This document shows positions 44,086-52,404 of a stretch of DNA of 57,042 nucleotides, in pieces. Positions within the stretch are counted from its first letter, which is position 1, and each line of letters begins with the position of its first letter. The stretch is from Devosia sp. GTDB taxonomy: Bacteria; Pseudomonadota; Alphaproteobacteria; Rhizobiales; Devosiaceae. The notes under the pieces were generated by a model. The model ran no database searches and had not been told where the DNA came from. It saw only the letters and a list, made by a program, of their open reading frames with translations. The stretch covers positions 1-57,042 of the forward strand of contig NZ_JAQGJV010000054.1 in assembly GCF_028290435.1 (NCBI RefSeq), written 5' to 3'. A program made the position numbers and the translations under genes.

Positions 44086-44355
44086 TCAGGAGCCTTCGTA
44101 TCGCTCCGCTTTCCGGGCAGAGATGATACGGATGAACTCTTCGCCGCTTTCCTCGTCCGCCGTGGTGTGCGCGACGACAAGGAGCCTGAAGTGGTCAAAG
44201 GTGCCAATGATTTGCCAGCGCTCTTCGCCATCTACGATCCTATCCTGTTCACGAATGGCTAGCGGATCCAGAAAAACGCGGGCAGCGTCCTCGAACGCAA
44301 CGCCGTGCTTACGCAAATTACTTGCGGCCTTATTCGGATCCCAGCCAAATTTCAC
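44086..44355 (-). CDS. brnT: BrnT family ribonuclease toxin
   Basis: 89 residues with the BrnT signature: WDPNKAASNLRKHGVAFEDA, the middle RIVDGEERWQIIGT and the end FIRIISARKAERYE. BrnT is a RelE-fold RNase that arrests translation. The start is GTG, preceded by GGAGGGGG. The upstream operator overlaps the promoter, which fits autorepression by the BrnT-BrnA complex. The pair lies between rpsA and sppA, an unusual location. Confidence 0.94.
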   Translation of the reverse strand: MKFGWDPNKAASNLRKHGVAFEDAARVFLDPLAIREQDRIVDGEERWQIIGTFDHFRLLVVAHTTADEESGEEFIRIISARKAERYEGS

Positions 44356-44382
44356 GCGTTGCCCCCTCCGCGTCAGACCCCA

Positions 44383-44411
44383 AATGTAACTACAAAACTG
44401 TAGCTACACAA
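44383..44411 (-). promoter_or_regulatory. brnTA promoter with overlapping double-palindrome operator
   Basis: On the minus strand TTGTGT (-35), 17 nt, TACATT (-10). Two 10-mers, TGTAGCTACA (a perfect palindrome) and TGTAACTACA, 4 nt apart (44385-44408), cover the spacer and part of both boxes. A ribbon-helix-helix antitoxin such as BrnA usually binds such tandem sites. Confidence 0.7.
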
Positions 44412-44910
44412 GCGGCTTTACCATGAAGCGGGCTGCCGCCTCATAGCTCGCCAGCTTCTCCTTCAACTCGGGCACATCGACCACGCGAAAACCGTGTTTG
44501 TGCCAGAACGGCTGGGAGCTGTTGACGGCGACGAGGCTGAGATTGGGGAAGCCTTGGGCGCGGGCGTGGTTGATGATGTCGCCCACGATCATGGCGGCGG
44601 CGCCGGTGCCGCGGGCTTTGTTGAGCAGAGCTAGGTCGTGCAGGTAATAGGTTGAGGCGTGGGGCGGAATGGCGCCGAGGCGGGCATTGAGCGCCGGCAG
44701 AGATTTGAACGTCCAGGGATGGCTGATGATGTACCCGGAAGGGACGCCGCCTAGCTCCAGAAACCGCGCGCCATCGGGGTAGAGGCGCTGGCGTTCGGCG
44801 AAAATGGCGGTGTCTTCGGGGAAAGCTGGATGCACGACGGCAGCGATCGCTTCGACCGCGGGCAGGTCGAGCGTGCTCAGAGCCCGCCAGTGAATGCCGC
44901 GATGATCCAT
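44404..44910 (-). CDS. GNAT family N-acetyltransferase
   Basis: 168 residues of the GNAT fold. The acetyl-CoA loop is RGTGAAAMIV (near 100-109), and FWHKHGFRVV is the typical beta5-alpha4 region. The substrate (small molecule or protein) is unknown. Its last codons overlap the brnTA operator, so its transcript runs into that promoter. It lies just downstream of the rpsA terminator, in the same apparent insertion as brnTA. Confidence 0.9.
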   Translation of the reverse strand: MDHRGIHWRALSTLDLPAVEAIAAVVHPAFPEDTAIFAERQRLYPDGARFLELGGVPSGYIISHPWTFKSLPALNARLGAIPPHASTYYLHDLALLNKARGTGAAAMIVGDIINHARAQGFPNLSLVAVNSSQPFWHKHGFRVVDVPELKEKLASYEAAARFMVKPLV

Positions 44911-44926
44911 ATGCCCCAGCTTCTAC

Positions 44927-44955
44927 AAAAAAGCCCGCGCTGAACAGCGCGGGCT
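44927..44955 (-). terminator. Intrinsic terminator of rpsA
   Basis: Stem AGCCCGCGCT/AGCGCGGGCT with a 4-nt loop, followed by six T on the minus strand. It is 26 nt past the rpsA stop. Confidence 0.92.
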
Positions 44956-44980
44956 CGATTCACATGATCGGCAACCAGGA

Positions 44981-46711
44981 TTACTTCTGGTCGCGATCCT
45001 TGAGGGCGGCGCCCAGGATGTCGCCCAGCGATGCGCCCGAATCGGACGAACCGTAGTTGGCGACCGCTTCCTTTTCCTCGGCGATTTCGAGCGCCTTGAT
45101 GGAGAGGGAGATGCGGCTGGTCTTGCGATCGTACTGGACGACGCGGGCGTCGACCTTTTCACCCTTGGAGAAGCGTTCCGGACGCTGATCATTACGATCG
45201 CGCGACAGGTCGGCCCGGCGGATGAAGGCGGTCATGTCCGAGTCGGCGATGCGCACTTCGATGCCGCCTTCGTTGACTTCGGTCACGGTGCCGGTGACGA
45301 CAGAACCCTTGCGGATGCCGCCGGCGTCAGCAGTGGACTCACCCGAGGACGAAGCGGGAGCCGACGAGGTATTTTCCCCAGTCGACAGCTGCTTGATGCC
45401 CAGCGAGATACGTTCCTTCTCGACATCGACGTCGAGCACCTTGGCGGTGACCATGTCGCCGCGATTGTAGTCCTCGAGCGCGATTTCGCCCGACTTCTGC
45501 CAATCGAGATCGCTGAGGTGAACCATGCCGTCCACATCGCCGTCGAGGCCGATGAACAGGCCGAATTCGGTCTTGTTCTTGACTTCGCCTTCAATGGTGG
45601 AGCCGACGGGGAACTTCTCGGCGAAGCTTTCCCATGGGTTGGCCAGGGTCTGCTTGAGACCGAGCGAGATACGGCGCTTGTCGGGATCGACCTCGAGCAC
45701 GACGACTTCGACTTCCTGGGAGGTCGAGACGATCTTGCCGGGGTGGACGTTCTTCTTGGTCCAGCTCATTTCGGAGACGTGGATCAGCCCTTCAATGCCG
45801 GGCTCGAGTTCAACAAAAGCACCGTAGTCGGTGATGTTGGTGACGCGACCGGTGAACTTGGAGTTGATCGGGTACTTGGCCTCGATGCCATCCCACGGAT
45901 CGGCCTGAAGCTGCTTCATGCCGAGCGAGATACGGTGGCTCTCGTGGTTGATACGCACGATCTGGACCTTGATGGTCTCGCCGATCGTGAGCACTTCGGT
46001 CGGGTGATTGACCCGGCGCCAAGCGATATCGGTGACGTGCAGCAGGCCGTCAATGCCGCCGAGATCAACGAACGCACCGTAATCGGTGATGTTCTTGACC
46101 ACGCCATCGACAACCTGGCCCTCTTCGAGCTGCTGGACGATTTCCGAACGCTGTTCGGCACGCGATTCTTCCAGGATAGCACGACGCGACACGACGATAT
46201 TGCCGCGACGCTTGTCCATCTTCAGAATCTGGAACGGCTGCGGCACATTCATCAGCGGAGCGATATCGCGGATCGGACGAATGTCCACCTGCGAGCGCGG
46301 CAGGAAGGCGATGGCGCCTTCGAGGTCGACCGTGAAGCCGCCCTTGACCTGATTGAAGATGACGCCTTCAACGCGTTCGTTGTTGTTGTACATGACTTCG
46401 AGCTTGACCCAGCTCTCTTCACGACGGGCCTTTTCACGGCTGAGGACGGCTTCGCCCAGCGAGTTCTCGACGCGGTCGACATAGACCTCGACGATCGAGC
46501 CCACCTTGATGGTGCCATCACGGCCAGCCTGGCCGAATTCCTTGAGCGCGATGCGCCCTTCGGTCTTGAGACCGACGTCGATGATCGCCAGATCCTTTTC
46601 GATGGCAACCACGGTCCCCTTGACCACGGCACCTTCCAAAGGCTCATTGTCGATGAAAGAGTCCATCAACAGCGATTCAAAATCTTCTTTGCTCACAGTT
46701 TGCTGTGCCAA
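44981..46711 (-). CDS. rpsA: 30S ribosomal protein S1
   Basis: 576 residues, six S1 RNA-binding repeats; the repeats can be followed by the recurring GAFVDLG/GAFVELEPGIEGLIHVSE and RISLGLKQ/RISLGIKQ pattern. The first (about 22-90) is the degenerate ribosome-docking repeat. S1 helps mRNA bind the 30S subunit. In alphaproteobacteria it follows cmk; here the gap is 179 nt. Confidence 0.98.
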   Translation of the reverse strand: MAQQTVSKEDFESLLMDSFIDNEPLEGAVVKGTVVAIEKDLAIIDVGLKTEGRIALKEFGQAGRDGTIKVGSIVEVYVDRVENSLGEAVLSREKARREESWVKLEVMYNNNERVEGVIFNQVKGGFTVDLEGAIAFLPRSQVDIRPIRDIAPLMNVPQPFQILKMDKRRGNIVVSRRAILEESRAEQRSEIVQQLEEGQVVDGVVKNITDYGAFVDLGGIDGLLHVTDIAWRRVNHPTEVLTIGETIKVQIVRINHESHRISLGMKQLQADPWDGIEAKYPINSKFTGRVTNITDYGAFVELEPGIEGLIHVSEMSWTKKNVHPGKIVSTSQEVEVVVLEVDPDKRRISLGLKQTLANPWESFAEKFPVGSTIEGEVKNKTEFGLFIGLDGDVDGMVHLSDLDWQKSGEIALEDYNRGDMVTAKVLDVDVEKERISLGIKQLSTGENTSSAPASSSGESTADAGGIRKGSVVTGTVTEVNEGGIEVRIADSDMTAFIRRADLSRDRNDQRPERFSKGEKVDARVVQYDRKTSRISLSIKALEIAEEKEAVANYGSSDSGASLGDILGAALKDRDQK

Positions 46712-46890
46712 ATTCAGTTCTCCAGAGCGCCGGTGGTTTGGGGTTGAGCCATTGCCAGAAACGGCGCCCGCCTGCTGGATTTTTCCAGCAGCCGGCGCAC
46801 GAGCAAACCGTTCAGAACGGCAATGGAATTGGGTCTAGGTCCGGCCTGGTCGCTGGGTGACCGCGAGGAACGAAAGCCGCAAGGAGGAAA

Positions 46891-47535
46891 TTAGAGGCTA
46901 GCCTCTGCCTTGCGCGCCATGGTCCCATCGACAATCGCGATGGCGGCACGGAGTGCGGCTTCTATATCGAGAAGCGTGGTGTCGAGCAAGTGCGCGTCAT
47001 CCGCTTTATAAAAGCCGCCATTGGGATTGGCCATGTCACGGGCGTCCCGCTCTTCTATCTGGTGATAGAGGGCGTATCTGTCAACGGCAACGCCGCGCGC
47101 TTCGAGCTGACGGGCGCGGCGTTCCATGCGCGATTTGCTATCGGCCTGGATGAACAGTTTGACGTCGGCCTCGGGACAGATGGTCGTTCCGATATCGCGC
47201 CCGTCGAGCACAGCGCCGTTGTCCTGCGTGGCGAATTCGCGCTGATAGTCGAATAGCGCGCGCCGCACGGCGCCAATGACCGCGACCTTGGAGGCCAGGG
47301 TGCCAATCTTGGCGCTGAGCAGGAATTCGGGATCGATATCGCCTTCGTCGAGCGTCTGCGCCGCCGCGATGGCGCGCTCCTCGAATTGTTCGCTGTCCTC
47401 ATAGGCTTCCACCGCCCGGCCGACGGCGCGGTAGAGCAGGCCGGTATCGAGATAGGGCAGGCGATAGTGCCGGGCCAGTCCGCTGGCCAGCGTGCCCTTG
47501 CCCGACGCGGCGGGTCCATCGACAGCGATGATCAT
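46891..47535 (-). CDS. cmk: Cytidylate kinase
   Basis: 214 residues. P-loop DGPAASGKGT (6-15), the QLEARGVAVDRYALYHQIEERDARD lid region and GRDIGTTICPEADVK are those of CMP/dCMP kinase. Usually aroA lies immediately upstream in alphaproteobacteria; here the next gene is the divergent TIGR02300 gene 194 nt away. Confidence 0.97.
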   Translation of the reverse strand: MIIAVDGPAASGKGTLASGLARHYRLPYLDTGLLYRAVGRAVEAYEDSEQFEERAIAAAQTLDEGDIDPEFLLSAKIGTLASKVAVIGAVRRALFDYQREFATQDNGAVLDGRDIGTTICPEADVKLFIQADSKSRMERRARQLEARGVAVDRYALYHQIEERDARDMANPNGGFYKADDAHLLDTTLLDIEAALRAAIAIVDGTMARKAEASL

Positions 47536-47646
47536 CGCGTGGCCTCCATCACATTTGGGGCGGACCTATCACGGAGCCGTGCGCTAACGCCACTCCCCAG
47601 TTTGGTGCAAGGCAGCGTTGCCGGGATGGCGCCGGGCATTTTCGGT

Positions 47647-47675
47647 TTGACAGGGTTCTGGTTTCCCCCTAACCG
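47647..47675 (+). promoter_or_regulatory. Candidate promoter of the TIGR02300 gene
   Basis: A perfect TTGACA (47647-47652), 17 nt, and TAACCG, 54 nt before the start codon. The -10 is weak. Confidence 0.4.
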
Positions 47676-47729
47676 GACTGACCGAAGCGGGCCCCGCCCG
47701 CCATGAAATCTACGATATAAGGAACCTCG

Positions 47730-48140
47730 ATGGCCAGTTCCGACCGCGGCACCAAACGCACAGACCCTGAGACGGGTAAGAAATTTTATGACCTGGGGAA
47801 CGACCCTATCGTTTCCCCCTATACCGGCAAATCCTATCCGCGCTCGTATTTCGAGACGGTAGCAGCCGCCAAGCCCGCCCCCGCCATCGTCCGCAAGGTC
47901 GCTGACGAGGAAGACGAGACGGAAGAAGAAGAGGAAGTCGAAGACGTCGCAGCGCCCGAGATCGTGTCGCTGGAAGACGCCGATGCCGAAGAATCGGGCG
48001 AGGAAGAAATTCCCGATACCGAGGATGTCGATGTCGAAGTCGACGAAGAGCTGGCCGACGACGAGGAAGACGTGTTCCTCGAGGAAGAAGACGATGACGA
48101 CGACCTCGCCTTCGACGTTGGCGGCGACGACGACCGCTGA
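47730..48140 (+). CDS. TIGR02300 family protein with long acidic tail
   Basis: 136 residues. The first 45 carry the family signature (GTKRTDPETGKKFYDLGNDP, then IVSPYTGKSYPRSYF). From about residue 58 the protein is mostly Glu and Asp (runs such as EEEEEVED and EEEDDDDDLAF), hence probably disordered. The family is alphaproteobacterial, of unknown function, and typically encoded beside aroA-cmk-rpsA. The start follows an AAGGAA site. The mirror-frame ORF on the other strand is an artefact of the acidic codons. Confidence 0.9.
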   Translation: MASSDRGTKRTDPETGKKFYDLGNDPIVSPYTGKSYPRSYFETVAAAKPAPAIVRKVADEEDETEEEEEVEDVAAPEIVSLEDADAEESGEEEIPDTEDVDVEVDEELADDEEDVFLEEEDDDDDLAFDVGGDDDR

Positions 48141-48151
48141 TTCATAACGAT

Positions 48152-48184
48152 ATTTCCCCGGTTTGAGGCTCAAACCGGGGAAAT
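48152..48184. repeat. 33-nt perfect inverted repeat after the TIGR02300 gene
   Basis: ATTTCCCCGGTTTGAG and CTCAAACCGGGGAAAT around a single G. It is strong as a hairpin and 11 nt past the stop, but an A-run rather than a T-run follows, so it is not a canonical terminator on the plus strand. Confidence 0.6.
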
Positions 48185-48337
48185 AAAAAAGTGTCAAATA
48201 GGCACTTGCGTGTGCGGGAAGCCTACACTAGGTTGCGCCACGCTTCGGCAGGGAAACTTCCCCCGAAGACGCACTAGAACGCCGCAAGGTTATCGCGAAA
48301 AGCCGGTTTACCACCTTTTCGCACCTTACTCTGGAAT

Positions 48338-48413
<76 letters not shown>

Positions 48414-48481
48414 ATTCCTTCTCACCCTGAGATCGCGATGACAACGGGCACTGCCTGGTGCAGCGTCCTGTTGTGTTGAGA

Positions 48482-48826
48482 TTACCCCGCGCGGCGGGCC
48501 ATGATCCTGGCGCTGAGCCAGCCGAGGGCCAGGCCGACGGCGGCGCCGGCGAATTTGGCGAGGGCGTCGGCTTCGCGGCCGTGGCGGTCGGGGCGAAGGT
48601 TTTGCAGCAGTTCCAGCCCAAAGGTGGCGCAGACCACTACCAGCACGGCCCACCAGATGTGTTTGGGATAGGCCAGGGCAAACAGGTAGCCCACAATCAG
48701 GAACGCCACGGCGCGTTCAAATTGCGGCGGGGCGCCGCTGACCGGGCGCAGGTCGATCGGCCCCACGGTGACGATGGCGATGACGATAAGGGCCAGCCAG
48801 GCGGCGAGAATGACGATTCGGTTCAT
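48482..48826 (-). CDS. VanZ-like family membrane protein
   Basis: 114 residues with about four membrane segments (3-22, 38-54, 58-76, 88-106). The stretch FERAVAFLIVGYLFALAYPK and FGLELLQNLRPDRHGREADALAKFAGAAVG resemble the short VanZ-like proteins of proteobacteria, whose function is unknown and need not involve glycopeptides. I start at the ATG before NRIVILAA; the 63-codon extension upstream overlaps the divergent glycosylase gene. Confidence 0.8.
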   Translation of the reverse strand: MNRIVILAAWLALIVIAIVTVGPIDLRPVSGAPPQFERAVAFLIVGYLFALAYPKHIWWAVLVVVCATFGLELLQNLRPDRHGREADALAKFAGAAVGLALGWLSARIMARRAG

Positions 48827-48962
48827 GAGACTGTCATAGCCGCTGCGCGGGCCGGTGAAAACTGCCTGCCCTGTGGCATAGGGCGCGCTCGATTTGCAAT
48901 TTGACCGGCCGGCGCATTGTCGGACAAACATCGTGCCGGCAATCCTCAATCCGAGTCGCGTC

Positions 48963-50114
48963 TTGGCCAGTACCAAAAAATCCCACGCCATCGACCCCGC
49001 TGTGGCCCGCGCCATCTGGCTGCGGGCGCAGCGGCTGGATGCCTCCGCGCCGTTCGGCCAGGGGCCGGAGGCGACGCGGCTGGCGGTCGAGCATCTGGGT
49101 TATGTGCAGATCGATACCATCAATGTGATCGAGCGCTGCCATCATCACATCCTTTATTCCCGCATTCCGGACTATCGGCGCGTGCACCTGAGCCAGGCGC
49201 AGTCGGTGGACAAATCGGTGTTCGAATACTGGACCCATGCGCTGGCCTATGTGCCGACGCGCGACCTGCGGTTTTTCCTGCCGGCGATGAAGGCCTATCG
49301 GGCCAAGGACGGCGGCTGGTATGGCAGCGTCACCCCGGCCGAAATCAAGAAGGTGCTCAAGCGCATCAAGACCGACGGGGCGCTGTCCATTCGCGATATC
49401 GACGACGACGAACTGGTGGAAAAGGATCATCCCTGGGCCAGCCGCAAGCCATCCAAGCGGGCGCTGCAACTGGCGTTCTATCAGGGGCTGGTGGCGATCA
49501 GTGCCCGTCAGGGCATGCTCAAGAGCTACGAGCTGATGGAGCGCCATTTCGGCTGGGACAAGGCGCCCAAGCCGCCGAGCGCCAAACAGGTGGCCGAGTA
49601 TCTGCTGGAGCGGGCGCTGACATCGCAGGGCGTGGTGTCGTTGGATTCGATCTGCCATCTCGATGCGCCGAGCAAGGGCGCGGTCAAGGCGCTGATCGAC
49701 AGCCGGGTGCGGCGCAAGCTGCTGGTGCCCACTCATCTGGAGTCTGCGCCAAAAGTGCAGCATTGGGTGGCGCCAGAGGTTCTGGAGGCGGTGCATGCGC
49801 CGGCGGAACTGGTGCATATCCTTTCGCCGTTCGATCCCCTGATCATCCAGCGCAAGCGGCTCGCTGCATTTTTCGGCTATGACCATATTTTCGAGGCCTA
49901 TGTGCCGGCGGCCAAGCGCAAACTGGGCTATTTCGCCCTGCCGGTGCTGGTGGGTGATCGCATCGTCGCGGCGCTGGATTTGAAGACGGATCGGGCAGCG
50001 GGCAAGCTGCTGGTGCAGAAGTGGACGTGGCTGGAGGACGAGAGCGCGGAGGTGAAAGCGGCGATCGAGGACGAGCTGGGACGGTTCGAGCGGTTTCAGT
50101 TGGGTCGGGAGTAA
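48963..50114 (+). CDS. Winged-helix DNA glycosylase of the AlkX/YcaQ family (DUF1006)
   Basis: 383 residues by the start used. Three winged-helix units make up the HTH_42 fold. The catalytic motif is QID (Q49-x-D51 in GYVQIDTINVIER), i.e. the QxD version of AlkX/YcaQ, which opens interstrand crosslinks and removes alkylated purines, rather than the QxQ of AlkZ. No ATG fits the N-terminus: TTG at 48963 (LASTKK) is preferred, TTG at 48894 would add 23 unlikely residues. It is divergent from the VanZ-like gene. Confidence 0.88.
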   Translation: MASTKKSHAIDPAVARAIWLRAQRLDASAPFGQGPEATRLAVEHLGYVQIDTINVIERCHHHILYSRIPDYRRVHLSQAQSVDKSVFEYWTHALAYVPTRDLRFFLPAMKAYRAKDGGWYGSVTPAEIKKVLKRIKTDGALSIRDIDDDELVEKDHPWASRKPSKRALQLAFYQGLVAISARQGMLKSYELMERHFGWDKAPKPPSAKQVAEYLLERALTSQGVVSLDSICHLDAPSKGAVKALIDSRVRRKLLVPTHLESAPKVQHWVAPEVLEAVHAPAELVHILSPFDPLIIQRKRLAAFFGYDHIFEAYVPAAKRKLGYFALPVLVGDRIVAALDLKTDRAAGKLLVQKWTWLEDESAEVKAAIEDELGRFERFQLGRE

Positions 50115-50134
50115 TCCTCCGGCTTCCGAGAACA

Positions 50135-50246
50135 CCCCCTCCTACCTCCCCCATCAAGGGGAGGTTTCTCTCCACTCCGTGAACTCGATTGTGCCCCAAC
50201 CACCGGCAGACACCTCCCCCTTGATGGGGGAGGCAGGGAGGGGGTG
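50135..50246. repeat. Intergenic inverted repeat, family E copy 2
   Basis: ACCCCCTCCTACCTCCCC ... GGGGGAGGCAGGGAGGGGGT with internal GAACTCGATTG and CACCGGCAGACACC. It is the reverse complement of the 39081-39222 copy, shortened by about 30 nt in the middle. Confidence 0.85.
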
Positions 50247-50406
50247 ACGGTTTAGCCACCATACTCGGACTAACATCCCCCATACCTTTGATCCCTCCCC
50301 GCGAAGGGGAGAGAGACGACTGCAACTCATCAGCCGCAAAACCTTGAACCCCTGAATCCCAACCGAACGGTTCTACCCCTTCCGCACCTTTCCATCATGG
50401 CTTCAG

Positions 50407-50431
50407 CACGCTAAAAGCGTGGCGCATTTTT
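50407..50431 (+). terminator. Hairpin plus T-run just before pncB
   Basis: CACGCT-AAA-AGCGTG followed by GCGCATTTTT, ending 16 nt before the pncB ATG. It may end readthrough from the glycosylase gene or attenuate pncB. Confidence 0.4.
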
Positions 50432-50447
50432 AAGCGGGTGAGTGCCG

Positions 50448-51755
50448 ATGGCGACGTATACCGATATTGCCCGGCGGGTTTACAACCACACCTGGAAGCT
50501 CGATCCGATCGTGCGCAGCCTGCTCGATACGGACTTCTACAAGCTGCTGATGCTGCAGATGATCTGGGGGCTGTATCCCAAGGTCAACGCCACGTTCTCG
50601 CTGATCAATCGTACCAAAAGCGTGCTTCTGGCCGAGGAAATCGACGAGCACGAATTGCGTGCGCAGCTCGATCACGCCCGGACCGTGCGATTTTCCAAAA
50701 AGGAAATGATCTGGTTGGCGGGCAACAGTTTTTATGGCTCCCAGCAGATTTTCGAGCCGGGGTTTCTCAAATGGCTCGAGACTTTCAGCCTGCCCGAATA
50801 CCATCTGGAAAAGCGCGACGGGCAGTTCGTGCTGGAATTCGCCGGCTCGTGGCTGGAAACCTCGATGTGGGAAATTCCGGCGCTGGCGATCATCAATGAA
50901 CTGCGTTCTCGCGCGGCGATGAAACATTACGGGCCGTTCGCGCTCGACGTGCTTTATGCTCGCGCCAAAGCGAAGATGTGGGAAAAGGTCGAGCGGCTGC
51001 AAAAGCTGCCGGACCTGCGCATTTCCGACTTCGGCACGCGCCGGCGCCATTCGTTCCTGTGGCAGCGCTGGTGCGTCGAGGCGCTCAAGGAAGGCATTGG
51101 CGAGGCCTTCACCGGCACCTCCAACGTCAAGCTGGCGATGGACAATGACCTTGAGGCGCTGGGTACCAATGCGCATGAATTGCCGATGGTGCTCGCGGCC
51201 CTGTCCAAAACCGACGAACAGCTCATCGCCTCGCCCTATCAGGTGCTGCAGGACTGGGAGAGCTACTATGGCGGCAATCTCAAGATCGTGCTGCCCGATG
51301 CCTTTGGCACCGATTCGTTCCTCAAGCACGCACCCGACTGGGTGGCCGACTGGACCGGGTTCCGGCCCGACAGTGCCCCGGCCATTGAGGGCGGCGAGCG
51401 CATCATCGCCTGGTGGAAGCAACGCGGGCGCGATCCGCGCGAGAAACTGCTGATTTTCTCCGATGGGCTGGACGTCGACATGATCGAGGAAGCGTACCTG
51501 CATTTCGACGGCAAGGTGCGCATGGCCTTTGGCTGGGGCACCAACCTGACCAATGATTTCGAAGGCTGCTCGCCAGACCTTAATACCCGCCTCGATCCAA
51601 TTTCGATCGTCATCAAGGTCAGCCAGGCGAATGGCCATCCGGCGGTCAAGCTGAGCGACAATCCGGCCAAGGCCACTGGTACGCCTGAAGAAATCGCCCG
51701 CTATCTGCGGCTTTTCGGCGATGCCGGCAGGGTGGAACACGCCGTCAAGGTGTGA
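50448..51755 (+). CDS. pncB: Nicotinate phosphoribosyltransferase
   Basis: 435 residues. Converts nicotinate to nicotinate mononucleotide in NAD salvage. [12 protein letters not shown] (near 26-37) and [10 protein letters not shown], which carries the phosphorylated histidine, are family hallmarks; FAWG-like [12 protein letters not shown] binds the phosphoribosyl moiety. A GTG 6 nt upstream is an alternative start. The gene stands alone. Confidence 0.96.
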   Translation: MATYTDIARRVYNHTWKLDPIVRSLLDTDFYKLLMLQMIWGLYPKVNATFSLINRTKSVLLAEEIDEHELRAQLDHARTVRFSKKEMIWLAGNSFYGSQQIFEPGFLKWLETFSLPEYHLEKRDGQFVLEFAGSWLETSMWEIPALAIINELRSRAAMKHYGPFALDVLYARAKAKMWEKVERLQKLPDLRISDFGTRRRHSFLWQRWCVEALKEGIGEAFTGTSNVKLAMDNDLEALGTNAHELPMVLAALSKTDEQLIASPYQVLQDWESYYGGNLKIVLPDAFGTDSFLKHAPDWVADWTGFRPDSAPAIEGGERIIAWWKQRGRDPREKLLIFSDGLDVDMIEEAYLHFDGKVRMAFGWGTNLTNDFEGCSPDLNTRLDPISIVIKVSQANGHPAVKLSDNPAKATGTPEEIARYLRLFGDAGRVEHAVKV

Positions 51756-51826
51756 CGCGGCGAGCACAGGACGACAATATGTTCCGCTGTGGAGAACTTG
51801 TGGCCGGCATCCCCCGTTAAGGGAGC

Positions 51827-52126
51827 GTGAACCATCCGCGACTAGTTTTCAACGCGGGGGCTCCCACAGGAGCCGAAGCCTTGCCGCATGAATTGATCGA
51901 TATCGCCGTCACCGAAAAACATGATCACCCCCACCTCAAGGGGCGGGTGACGGGGAAGGTGCGTGTGGTATTGCGCGAAAGTATCGATGGACACGACGCC
52001 AACCACGAATTGTTCATCCCGGTCTGGGCGCAATTCGCCGAGCCCAAGAGCGAGGGCGACGTGGACATGGCGCTGATGCTCAAGGCCGCCAGTATCGTGG
52101 CGCGGCTCAAGGCCAGCCTGGGCTAA
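51827..52126 (+). CDS. Small conserved-looking protein of unknown function
   Basis: 99 residues starting at GTG after GGGAG. I do not recognise a family. It is His-rich near the N-terminal third (EKHDHPHLKGR), has a predicted beta-rich middle (GKVRVVLRESIDG, then HELFIPVWAQF) and a C-terminal helix. There is no signal peptide or membrane segment. It overlaps by 4 nt, tail to tail, the small membrane-protein gene on the other strand. Confidence 0.65.
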   Translation: MNHPRLVFNAGAPTGAEALPHELIDIAVTEKHDHPHLKGRVTGKVRVVLRESIDGHDANHELFIPVWAQFAEPKSEGDVDMALMLKAASIVARLKASLG

Positions 52127-52302
52127 AGCCCAAAGATCTGCGGCTCTTCGGGCTCGGAATAGCGGTAATGCGGAGCCTTGGCGAAACGCATGGCCTTGGC
52201 GTTGAGGACGGCTTCGTAGCGGCGCTTCTCGTCGCGCACGAACCAGGTGATGGTCCAGCCGACGATCAGCCACATCGCCAATATCTGTCCGATTACCATC
52301 AT
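52123..52302 (-). CDS. 59-residue single-pass membrane protein
   Basis: A small gene. The product starts MMVIGQILAMWLIVGWTITW, one membrane helix at about 2-21, and continues with a basic stretch (VRDEKRRYEAVLNAKAMRFA) and a proline-rich acidic end (SEPEEPQIFGL), so the tail is probably cytoplasmic. A perfect AGGAGG lies 6 nt before the first ATG, which is strong support for translation. Function unknown. It is convergent with the 99-residue gene, overlapping by 4 nt. Confidence 0.72.
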   Translation of the reverse strand: MMVIGQILAMWLIVGWTITWFVRDEKRRYEAVLNAKAMRFAKAPHYRYSEPEEPQIFGL

Positions 52303-52404
52303 CGCCGCCTCCTGAACTCGTGCGGAGGATATAGCTAATCAAAGCTTAACGCCCAAGCGGAGGCCGTTGTTAGGCTTAACCGGTGGGGTTTTATCTTTCG
52401 GAAT

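Larger units (their letters stand above)
50115..50447. other. Glycosylase-pncB intergenic region
   Basis: 333 nt without a gene. Repeat E copy 2 fills 50135-50246; a small CTCCCC-GCGA-AGGGGAG hairpin is near 50295-50312; the pncB-proximal hairpin is at 50407-50431. No clear promoter is seen. Confidence 0.6.

Noticed and set aside
45518..46747. 409-codon open frame on the plus strand
   Set aside because: Antisense to rpsA, which has unmistakable S1 repeats.
47532..48197. 221-codon open frame on the minus strand opposite the TIGR02300 gene
   Set aside because: Phe/Val-rich mirror of the acidic codons; the plus-strand protein has a known family signature.
48834..50135. 433-codon open frame on the minus strand
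   Set aside because: Antisense to the AlkX/YcaQ-type glycosylase; no motif.
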